Of a stretch of 40,815 nt of DNA, positions 24,910 to 31,023 are shown piece by piece. The stretch covers positions 1-40,815 of the forward strand of contig NZ_JAHQZU010000022.1 in NCBI RefSeq assembly GCF_019061185.1. Direction: 5' to 3'. Under the pieces are notes generated by a model. It was not told the origin of the DNA. It did no database searches and saw only the letters and a list, made by a program, of their open reading frames with translations. The DNA is from Paracoccus sp. Z118 (lineage in GTDB: Bacteria > Pseudomonadota > Alphaproteobacteria > Rhodobacterales > Rhodobacteraceae). Position 1 is the first letter of the stretch. Each line of letters begins with the position of its first letter. A program made the position numbers and the translations under genes.

Positions 24910-26040
24910 TCAGCCGATGTCGTCCAGCAGGCGGACGATGGCGGCCTCCAGGCGGCGGCGGTCCACGGCGGTGAAGTCGCGCGGCAGGCGGATTTCCAGC
25001 CGGCCGTTGGCGGCGGTGCATTTCGCCTTGCCCTGCGGCCGGGGCAGCTGGAACGTCGTGCGGGCCTTGCCCGAGGCCGGCGGCTCGCCCGGCGGCGAAG
25101 GCGGCTTGGGGCGCGGCCCCTCCCCTGCCCCGTCCTCGGCGCCCGCGAAACGGCGCAGCACTGCCAGCTCGTCCATGACCGAGCGCGTGTCCCAGCCATC
25201 GAACTCGGCCTTCAGCGCCGCGACCATGCCCGGCTGATCCTCCAGCCGCCGGGCCAGCGACAGGCCCAGGGCGCGCGGGATCTCGTGCGGATACAGCAGC
25301 ACCCCGTCCAGCCGCTCGACCAGCGGGATGAAGGCGCGGATATAGCTGCGCTTCTGATAGCCCGCCGACTTGAACAGCACCGCGACCGCCTTTTCGGCGT
25401 CATGCTCGCCAGTGTGCGGGTCCATCGCGTAGTGCAGCGCCATGCGGGCCATCTCGGCGAATGACAGGTCCTTGCGGACGAGGTTCTCGTCCACCATCCG
25501 CCGATACAGCGCCTCGAGCGCGTCGCCCCGCGCGGCGATCCCGGCCGGAATCCGGCCCCAGCGTTCGGTGTCGCCGGTCTCCTCCAGCAGCTGGCGATAG
25601 GCCGTCAGACGCCGCCAGCCCTGAATGAGTTCGTAGCGCCCGTCCGCGCCCGGCTCGACCCGGATCGGGTTCGAGAGGCCGATGTCGCGGATCGAGGCGA
25701 CCAGTTCCGCCATCTCCGGGTCCGGCGCGTGGGTGCGGTCGCGGATCAGCTTGCGGGTGTCGATGCTGTCCAGCGCGATCAGGTCCACGATCAGCCCGGC
25801 GCGTTTCAGGCGCACATGCTCCTGCGCGAGGGCGTCGTTCTCGGCCCGGATGTCGGCTTCCAGCATGGCGCGGGCGCGGTGGGATTCCGCCGTCTCGACG
25901 ATGGCGGTCGCCATCGGGCCGCGGCGCTGGTCCGTGCGCTGGTCCGCATTCCCCGCGGGGAAGGTTTCGGCCCCAATGCCATCCGCCGCCGGGTCCTCGG
26001 GGGGCAACTCGATATCGAACATGCGGCGCTTGCGCGTCAT
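24910..26040 (-). CDS. parB: ParB/RepB-like partition protein
   Basis: A 376-residue protein. Residues 85-150 form the ParB N-terminal nucleotide-binding domain (LIALDSIDTRKLIRDR, IRDIGLSNPIRVEPG, YELIQGWRRLTAYRQL). Residues about 165-270 are the helix-turn-helix DNA-binding region (RRMVDENLVRKDLSFAEMAR, FKSAGYQKRSYIRAFIPL, YPHEIPRALGLSLARRL). The C-terminal part (about 295-376) has a basic linker and a likely dimerisation end (RRRLEAAIVRLLDDIG). ATG 26040 overlaps the parA stop (ATGA). The protein should bind the palindromes that lie directly downstream and within the gene (25949-25962, coding for FPAG at residues 27-30). Together with ParA it segregates the replicon. Confidence 0.9.
   Translation of the reverse strand: MTRKRRMFDIELPPEDPAADGIGAETFPAGNADQRTDQRRGPMATAIVETAESHRARAMLEADIRAENDALAQEHVRLKRAGLIVDLIALDSIDTRKLIRDRTHAPDPEMAELVASIRDIGLSNPIRVEPGADGRYELIQGWRRLTAYRQLLEETGDTERWGRIPAGIAARGDALEALYRRMVDENLVRKDLSFAEMARMALHYAMDPHTGEHDAEKAVAVLFKSAGYQKRSYIRAFIPLVERLDGVLLYPHEIPRALGLSLARRLEDQPGMVAALKAEFDGWDTRSVMDELAVLRRFAGAEDGAGEGPRPKPPSPPGEPPASGKARTTFQLPRPQGKAKCTAANGRLEIRLPRDFTAVDRRRLEAAIVRLLDDIG
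25949..25962. repeat. Centromere-like palindrome inside parB
   Basis: TTCCCCGCGGGGAA followed by GGT matches the core of the 24.2-24.9 kb array. It falls in the poorly conserved N-terminal arm of ParB, where it encodes T-F-P-A-G. Confidence 0.7.
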
Positions 26041-27341
26041 TCCGTGGCCTCCAGCTTGTCCCACGCGGCGATCAGGTTGCCGCGGAATTCCTCGTAGGCG
26101 CGGTCGAAGGTGGCGCGCGCCCGGCGCCATGTGCCACGCGTCATCTCGCGGTAGTCGATCTCGTAGATCGAGGACAGGAACCGGCCCGACTGCTCGACGG
26201 CGCGGGTCAGCTCGATCGGGTGTTCGGTCATCCGCTCGCCGAAGACCTGCCGGAACGCGCCCAGCATCGCCTGGTGCAATTCGTTCGACGGCTCGAACCG
26301 GGTCATCAGGAAGCGGATGTCCGCGAACGCCTTGGGCAGGGCGATCTTCCCCGTGGGGAAGTTCTCGAACCCGTGGGACAGATCGCCGAGCGCCTCAGCC
26401 AGCTGGCCGATGAAGCTGGTGGTGCTGTCATATTCCCAGTAGCCGGGGCCCGAGGGGATATAGAGCATGTCGGCCGCGAAGACCGCGTTCATCGACTGGT
26501 AGCCGATGGCCGGCGGGCAGTCGAAGAGGATCAGGTCATAGGCGTCGTCCGGCAGGCTGTCGAGGAACCGCGAGACGGCGGCAAAGAAGGTCCATTCCGG
26601 GTTCAGGTGCCGATACTGGGCCGAGGCGAACTCGACGAAAGCGGCGTTGGCGCAGCTGGGAACGATGTCGATGGTGGACCAGGCGGTCGGCTTGATGAAG
26701 TCGCCGGGCCTGAGCGCGCCGAGGCCCATGTCGCGGATCGAGGCCGGCAGCTTGCGGCGGGGCAGGGCGGTCCCCGACTCCGCGCCCTCGGCGGCGGTGT
26801 TCATGCGGTCGGTCTCGCGTTCCAAATCGCGGGCCATGATGCCCCAGACGGTGTGATCCTCGCCCACGTCGTTGAGGCCCATCGAGTGGGACAGCGTCGC
26901 CTGCGGGTCGAAGTCGACCGCCAGCACCCGGTAGCCGTCGAGGGCTGCGGCATGGGCGAAGTGCAGCGCCACGGTGGACTTGCCGGCGCCGCCCTTGAAG
27001 TTGGCGATGGCGGCGCGGATCGCCCGCTTGCCCTTGGGCCGGGGCGGCATCAGCGACTTGCGGCTGATGCGGATGCGGCGGCGCAGCTCGTTGATCTCGT
27101 CGAGGCTGAACCAGCGCTGGCGCCCGTCATCCTGAACTTCCCCGAGGGGAAGGTTCGGATCGGCCGCCAGCTTGCCGCGGAAGGTGGACTGGTTGATGCG
27201 GAAGATCAGCTCCGACACCTCCCAGCTGGAGAAGCGGCGCAGCGTCTTCTCGTGGTCGGGGCTGAAGGTCTGGCGCCGGATCCAGCCCTGCATCCGCAGC
27301 GACTGGCCCTGAAGCCGCGAGAGGTCCTCGTGCGAATACAT
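26037..27341 (-). CDS. parA: ParA-type partition ATPase
   Basis: A 434-residue type Ia ParA. The N-terminal 100 residues carry a winged-helix/MerR-like DNA-binding part (FSSWEVSELIFRINQSTFRG, RWFSLDEINELRRRI), which usually mediates autorepression. The ATPase has a deviant Walker A, FKGGAGKST (residues 115-123), the switch-I-like VDFDPQATLSH, and Walker B LILFDCPPAIGYQS. The later MTRFEPSNELHQ segment is typical of plasmid ParA/RepA proteins. It drives segregation through ParB. The gene is divergent from the DnaA-like initiator across the putative origin. Two copies of the array palindrome lie within it (26346 and 27137), encoding N-F-P-T-G and N-L-P-L-G. Confidence 0.93.
   Translation of the reverse strand: MYSHEDLSRLQGQSLRMQGWIRRQTFSPDHEKTLRRFSSWEVSELIFRINQSTFRGKLAADPNLPLGEVQDDGRQRWFSLDEINELRRRIRISRKSLMPPRPKGKRAIRAAIANFKGGAGKSTVALHFAHAAALDGYRVLAVDFDPQATLSHSMGLNDVGEDHTVWGIMARDLERETDRMNTAAEGAESGTALPRRKLPASIRDMGLGALRPGDFIKPTAWSTIDIVPSCANAAFVEFASAQYRHLNPEWTFFAAVSRFLDSLPDDAYDLILFDCPPAIGYQSMNAVFAADMLYIPSGPGYWEYDSTTSFIGQLAEALGDLSHGFENFPTGKIALPKAFADIRFLMTRFEPSNELHQAMLGAFRQVFGERMTEHPIELTRAVEQSGRFLSSIYEIDYREMTRGTWRRARATFDRAYEEFRGNLIAAWDKLEATE
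26346..26361. repeat. Centromere-like palindrome inside parA (C-terminal part)
   Basis: CTTCCCCGTGGGGAAG, a near-perfect 16-bp copy of the array unit, lies in a variable loop of ParA (ENFPTGKIALP). Confidence 0.7.
27137..27152. repeat. Centromere-like palindrome inside parA (N-terminal part)
   Basis: CTTCCCCGAGGGGAAG matches the array unit. It lies between the two halves of the N-terminal DNA-binding region of ParA and encodes N-L-P-L-G-E. Confidence 0.7.
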
Positions 27342-27715
27342 CTATCCCTCGTATCTGCCGGACGTTGATTATCGTCGATCCAGCTTTTACGCGGAATTTG
27401 CAATTCTGGCAAAGTCATTGTTTGGTGATTCCAGGAACAGGGCGGGCAGCCCGGCATCATGCCACAGCTTCGGCCCCGTTGCGCCGAATCGGGTTGGGGC
27501 GAACGGCCCAAGGCCGATCCGCGCAACACCCCCGAATCGGCCCTGACCGGCGACGGACGGGGCGGGGCGCACAACGGATCGGGGGACACCCTGGGCGCGG
27601 ACCCAAGTTATTGGGGGACATTCCGGGCGGAATGGGGGACATCCAAGGCGGCCCCCATAACCATTGATACCTTTCATTTCATCTTCGATGAGGGACGGAC
27701 CGGGTCCGGCAGACC

Positions 27716-27737
27716 GGGTGTTGCGCGCGCAACACCC
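27716..27737. promoter_or_regulatory. 22-bp perfect palindrome, likely operator
   Basis: The arms GGGTGTTGCGC and GCGCAACACCC form an uninterrupted perfect palindrome that ends 9 bp before a TTGACA -35 box. A half-site recurs at 27521-27531. The position suggests control of initiator expression, by the initiator itself or by ParA, or an origin-binding site. Confidence 0.6.
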
Positions 27738-27746
27738 ACCGCACGC

Positions 27747-27775
27747 TTGACACGAGGCCCCCTCAGGACGCTAAT
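27747..27775 (+). promoter_or_regulatory. Sigma70-type promoter of the initiator gene
   Basis: TTGACA (27747-27752), a 17-bp spacer, then GCTAAT (27770-27775), about 130 bp before the initiator ATG. The -35 box is perfect and the -10 box matches four of six positions. The upstream palindrome would let a bound protein block or bend this promoter. Confidence 0.5.
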
Positions 27776-27903
27776 GGGTTCAAGTTGGTCAAAAGCGTTC
27801 CGAAGAGCCCCTGGGAATGCGGGCCGGGACGGCGGGCGGCACCCGCGCGCCTCCTTGGGGGAGGGGGCGCGGGGCGTGCGAGAGGGGCGGCGAGAGAGGG
27901 GCC

Positions 27904-28635
27904 ATGCAGGTGATCCGTCCGGTCGGGCGCGAGGCGGCGAGCCGCAAATACGACCTGCTCTCGGCGCTGATGGCGCACGGGCTGGCCGGCGACAAGCACC
28001 GCCAGCGGCTGGTGCTGCGGCTGATGGCGCTGATCACCACCCGCTACAACTGGCAGCGCGACGAGCTGACGATGGCGCAGACCGAGATCGCCCGGCTGTG
28101 GTCGGTGGACGAGCGCACCGTCAAGCGCGACATGGCGCGGCTGCGCGCGCTCGGCTGGATCGTGGTCAAGCGGCAGGGCGCGCGGGGGCGGGTCTCGGTC
28201 CTCGGGCTGGGGCTGGAGCGGCTGCTGCTGGACACGCGCCCCGAATGGTCGAATGTGGGGCCGGATTTCGTGGCCCGGCTGGGAGGGGGGGATACGGACT
28301 CCGCCGGGGCGGGGCAGGGGGGTGAGATGGGGGGTGACGGCCCGACCGTGGTGCCGTTCCGCCGGCCGGGCGCCGGGGTGGAGCCTGCCCAGATGGCGGC
28401 GCCGGGCGGCATCTGGGCCGCCGCGCGGGCGCTGCTGCTGGCCGAGGACCCGGCGGTGTTCGACGCCTGGCTCGCCCCGCTGGCCGAGGCGGGGATCGAG
28501 GACGGCCAGCTCGTGCTGCTGGCCCCGAGCCGCTTTCACGCCAGCTACGTCCTGACCAACCTGCGCGAGCGGCTGAGCACCGCGCTCCGCCGCGCCGACC
28601 CGACGCTGGCGGGGGTGATGGTGCGGGCGGGGTAG
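27904..28635 (+). CDS. DnaA-like plasmid replication initiator
   Basis: A 243-residue protein. Residues 1-105 contain a winged helix with a long basic recognition part (YNWQRDELTMAQTEIARLWS, VDERTVKRDMARLRALGWIV, VKRQGARGRVSVL). A glycine-rich linker follows (about 130-165). Residues 168-243 resemble the N-terminal domain of DnaA: IWAAARALLLAEDPAVFDAW, LAPLAEAGIEDGQLVLLAPS, RFHASYVLTNLRERLSTAL. The AAA+ ATPase of DnaA is absent. This composition is that of the DnaA-like replicases that define a plasmid type of the Rhodobacterales. ATG 27904 follows an AGAGGGG site; the longer frame from 27817 adds only low-complexity residues. It should bind the repeats upstream and recruit the host replisome. 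Confidence 0.85.
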   Translation: MQVIRPVGREAASRKYDLLSALMAHGLAGDKHRQRLVLRLMALITTRYNWQRDELTMAQTEIARLWSVDERTVKRDMARLRALGWIVVKRQGARGRVSVLGLGLERLLLDTRPEWSNVGPDFVARLGGGDTDSAGAGQGGEMGGDGPTVVPFRRPGAGVEPAQMAAPGGIWAAARALLLAEDPAVFDAWLAPLAEAGIEDGQLVLLAPSRFHASYVLTNLRERLSTALRRADPTLAGVMVRAG

Positions 28636-28656
28636 GTCTTGCGGCGAGGTTGAAAG

Positions 28657-28709
28657 CGGGGGCTTCGCGCCCCCACACCCCCGCGGGATATTTTTAGCCG
28701 CCCGAGGGA
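28657..28709 (+). terminator. Rhodobacterial terminator-like element after the initiator gene
   Basis: A hairpin GGGGGC / GCCCCC (28658-28674) is followed by CACACCCCCGCGGGATATTT, TTAGCCGCCCGAGGG, the same element as at 4793 and 4949. It starts 22 bp after the initiator stop codon and has a T-run at about 28691. Confidence 0.65.
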
Positions 28710-29008
28710 ATGGGTGGCTCTGCCGCCTGCATGTCGGGATGATGGGAGCGAGGGGGCGGTCATTTACCTGTGTCAGCACGGCAGAAGATATGGCCTGCAC
28801 CTGTCATGGTTGACCCACCCGGATCAGGCTTGCCTGCAAGGACGACAGGGAGGGCCGCCCCCGAGATGCCGCGTCATGCGTGCGGAGGGGGATTGTCGCG
28901 CAGGGTGGCCCCTTTCCGCGCCGCCGAGTGGCGATCGTGGGACGGTGGCAGTCTCCGGCTGGGCGAGGGCAGGGGCCGGAGACCGGGCGGGTCGGGATGC
29001 GCGGCGGC
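28710..29008. other. Gene-free stretch downstream of the initiator
   Basis: About 300 bp between the initiator terminator and the convergent membrane protein. I see no gene, no repeat of note and no hairpin worth calling. The open frames crossing it are shadows. Confidence 0.5.
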
Positions 29009-29683
29009 TCAGCTTCGCCGCTGCACGCCGTTCCGCGCGGTGACGGCGGCGCTTGCCACGGCGGTCCAGAACAGCGTCCAGATGCCCAGGGCGACGAATT
29101 TCAGCACGTCCTCGATGATGGTGCCCGCGTCGTTCTCGCCGTCGGGGGTCACGCCGAGGTCGATCACGATCGAGCCCGCCATCAGCGCCAGCGCCAGATA
29201 GAGGCCGAAGGGGTGGGCCGGCGCGGCGAGGGCGCGGGTCCGCAGCAGGGTCGCGAGCAGCGCGGCGGCGAAGCCGAGCAGGATGACCTCCTCGGGGATG
29301 CCGATGCGGGGCCAGACGGCCTCGTGCAGCATCAGCAGGTCGTCGAGCGCGAAATAGGCCGAGAAGGCGGCGACCCCGGCCAGCAGCCCGCGCTTGCGCG
29401 TGCCCACATGGGCGGCGAAGGCGCAGATGGCGGCGGTCGAGGACATCAGCCACACCCCGCCATAGGAGACGAGGCCCGAGAGCGGCGAGACCTCGTGATA
29501 CGAGGCCGGATCGTCCAGCATCTGAAGCAGCGGCACCCCGCGCAACCACGCCGCCCCCAGCAGGAGGCCGACCGCCCCGGCCAGCAGCAAGGCGGCCAAG
29601 AGGTAGAGGCGCGGGGCGATCCGGTCCAAGGGCTCGGCCCCGGTTCGTGGCAGGGCGTGGTCCTGCGGGTCGGCTGTCGTCAT
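29009..29683 (-). CDS. Polytopic membrane protein, paralogue B
   Basis: A 224-residue protein with six predicted membrane helices. Between helices lies FSAYFALDDLLMLHEAVWPR with a D-D-x4-H-E motif, and near the end IIEDVLKFVALGIWTLFW. It is clearly related along its whole length to the protein at 29919-30596 (shared blocks: GVPLLQMLDDPASY / GIPLVRMLRDPASY, PLSGLVSYGGVWLM / PFSGMISYGGILLM, GVAAFSAYF / GVAAFSGYF, IGIPEEVI / LGVPEEVI). ATG 29683 has a GGAGGG site and overlaps the stop of the upstream leader ORF. The family is not known to me by function; the acidic and histidine residues at the membrane face suggest metal binding or catalysis. Confidence 0.78.
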   Translation of the reverse strand: MTTADPQDHALPRTGAEPLDRIAPRLYLLAALLLAGAVGLLLGAAWLRGVPLLQMLDDPASYHEVSPLSGLVSYGGVWLMSSTAAICAFAAHVGTRKRGLLAGVAAFSAYFALDDLLMLHEAVWPRIGIPEEVILLGFAAALLATLLRTRALAAPAHPFGLYLALALMAGSIVIDLGVTPDGENDAGTIIEDVLKFVALGIWTLFWTAVASAAVTARNGVQRRS

Positions 29684-29946
29684 TTCGCGCCCTCCGGCGT
29701 GGCGAAGTTGCGGGGGGCCGTCCCGGCAAGCAGGTGGAGTGCCGGGAAAAGCCGGTTCAGCGGCTCGGCCCCGGTTCGCGGCAGGGCGTGGTCCTGCGGG
29801 TCGGCTGTCGTCATTTCGTGCCCTCCAGGCCTGGCGAAGTTGCGGGGGGTCGTCCCGGCGGGCAGCGGGTCCAGCGGCTCGGCCTCCGCCCGTGGCGGGG
29901 TTCGGCCTCGCAGGTCGGCTATCGCCATTTCGCGCCCTCCAGCTTG
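29631..29946 (-). repeat. Threefold tandem repeat of an intercistronic leader
   Basis: Three related units of roughly 70-104 bp (29631-29735, 29762-29865, 29876-29946). Each carries, on the minus strand, a GGAGGGC site, a GCGAAATG-type start junction and codons for M-[TA]-x-A-D-x followed by PR-x-[GE]-AEPL. The first two units match at about nine in ten bases. It looks like tandem duplication of the gene A/gene B junction, leaving several spare ribosome sites and start codons. Confidence 0.8.
29680..29928 (-). CDS. Small ORF built from duplicated leader units
   Basis: An 82-codon frame between the two membrane protein genes. ATG 29928 overlaps the end of the upstream gene (ATGGCGATAG) and is preceded by GGAGGG. 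The TGA overlaps the start of the downstream gene (AAATGA). A second in-frame ATG at 29814 has its own GGAGGGC. The product is two copies of a 38-44 residue leader (MTTADPQDHALPRTGAEPL, then PRNFATPEGAK) that equals the N-terminus of paralogue B without its membrane part. It may be a coupling peptide, or just a duplication scar that happens to stay open. Confidence 0.4.
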   Translation of the reverse strand: MAIADLRGRTPPRAEAEPLDPLPAGTTPRNFARPGGHEMTTADPQDHALPRTGAEPLNRLFPALHLLAGTAPRNFATPEGAK

Positions 29947-30596
29947 ATGACCTTGGCGGGGGCGGGCATGGCGGCTTCGGCTTCGGCTTCGGCCGCCACG
30001 GCGCCGCTGGCCACGCCGGTCCAGAACAGCGCCCAGACCCCGATGGCGGTGAATTTCAGCAGGTCCTCGACTACGGTGGCGGGATCGCTCTGCAGGCTCA
30101 TGTCGATCAGGATCGAGCCGACCATCAGCCCCAGCGCGACATAGAGGCCCCATGTCCGCTCCGGCCCCGCCTGGGCGCGGACGGCCAGCAGGATCGCCAG
30201 CCCGCCGACCGCGAACAGGGTCATGATGACCTCTTCCGGGACGCCGAGGCGGGGCCAGACGCCCTCGTGCAGCATGAACAGATCGTCCAGCACGAAATAT
30301 CCCGAGAAGGCGGCGACCCCCGCCAGCACTCCGCGCCAGCGCAGCCCGGTGGCGGCCGCGAAGCCGCTGATCGCCGTCGCGGCGGTCATCAGCAGGATGC
30401 CCCCGTAGGAGATCATGCCGGAAAAGGGCGAGTAGTCGTAATAGGAGGCCGGGTCGCGCAGCATCCGCACGAGGGGTATCCCCCTCAGATACGTCGCGAG
30501 CAGCAGGGCGGCGGCGGACAGTGCCAGCAGCCCGGCGGCCCCCAGGTAGATGCGCAGGGGAAACCGGTCGAGGCGGGCGGACGAGGGATGGCGCAT
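29919..30596 (-). CDS. Polytopic membrane protein, paralogue A
   Basis: A 225-residue protein with six predicted helices. Key segments: YLRGIPLVRMLRDPASYYDY, YFVLDDLFMLHEGVWPRLGV (D-D-x4-H-E), VVEDLLKFTAIGVWALFW. The tail is rich in A-E repeats (AAEAEAEAAMPAPAK). ATG 30596 is chosen because a strong GGAGG site lies 5 bp before it; the longer frame to 30686 adds a weakly supported N-terminus. It is the first gene of a three-ORF overlapping set with the leader ORF and paralogue B. Function unknown. Confidence 0.78.
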   Translation of the reverse strand: MRHPSSARLDRFPLRIYLGAAGLLALSAAALLLATYLRGIPLVRMLRDPASYYDYSPFSGMISYGGILLMTAATAISGFAAATGLRWRGVLAGVAAFSGYFVLDDLFMLHEGVWPRLGVPEEVIMTLFAVGGLAILLAVRAQAGPERTWGLYVALGLMVGSILIDMSLQSDPATVVEDLLKFTAIGVWALFWTGVASGAVAAEAEAEAAMPAPAKVIKLEGAKWR

Positions 30597-30689
30597 GGAG
30601 CCTCCGCGACAGTCATCAAACCGTTGCAGATTGCCCATAAAATCGTCTGGCGCAAAGGAATACCCGTGAAAATGCCGCGGATTCATCCG

Positions 30690-31020
30690 CAGGTATCGGG
30701 GCGAGGCCGGGGGCTCGCTTCTGGCGCGATCGCGGCCCGCGGCCGGTGCCGGTGCCGGTGGCGGCCGCTGCCGGGCGGGGGATGGCCTTGGCGGGCCGGG
30801 CGGTGGGGCGGCTTCTGGCGGGGGGCGCTTCCGGCGAGCCTGCCTCTGGTCGCCTTCCTTCGTCGTGCCGGTGCCAGCCGTTTTCGGGCGGCGGGACGGC
30901 CCCGGCGGGTCGTCCGGTGGGGCGCTTCCGGCGCGAGCCTGTCCGTGGTCGTCCTCCTTCGTGCCGTCGCCAGCTGCCCTCGGAGCGCGAGACGGCCCCG
31001 GCGGGGGCCGTCCGCTGGGG
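30690..31020. repeat. Degenerate tandem repeat, non-coding
   Basis: The 420 bp between paralogue A and the AMP-ligase gene contain two imperfect copies of an approximately 110-120 bp GC-rich unit (about 30781-30900 and 30901-31020). Both have GGCGGG-GGTGGGGCG, GCTTCCGGCG, GCCTG, GGTCG, CTTCCTTCGT/CTCCTTCGT and CGGGACGGCC / CGAGACGGCC blocks. I see no gene. The region 30597-30690 should hold the promoter of the membrane protein set. Confidence 0.55.
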
Positions 31021-31023
31021 GTG

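Larger units (their letters stand above)
27342..27903. other. Putative replication origin region between parA and initiator
   Basis: This 562-bp gene-free stretch separates divergent parA and the DnaA-like initiator. It holds AT-rich patches at 27362-27430 and 27655-27690 (candidate unwinding sites) and three direct repeats of GGGGGACAYY at 27581, 27613 and 27634, spaced 32 and 21 bp (about three and two helical turns). It also has a GCGCAACACCC half-site at 27521 with a full 22-bp palindrome of the same motif at 27716, and two CCGAATCGG direct copies. I see no clear DnaA box (TTATCCACA). The layout fits an iteron-type origin recognised by the initiator encoded just downstream. Confidence 0.6.

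Noticed and set aside
27342..27903. Classical DnaA boxes in the origin region
   Set aside because: I looked for TTATCCACA-like sites on both strands and saw no close match; GATTATCG at 27368 is too short to count.
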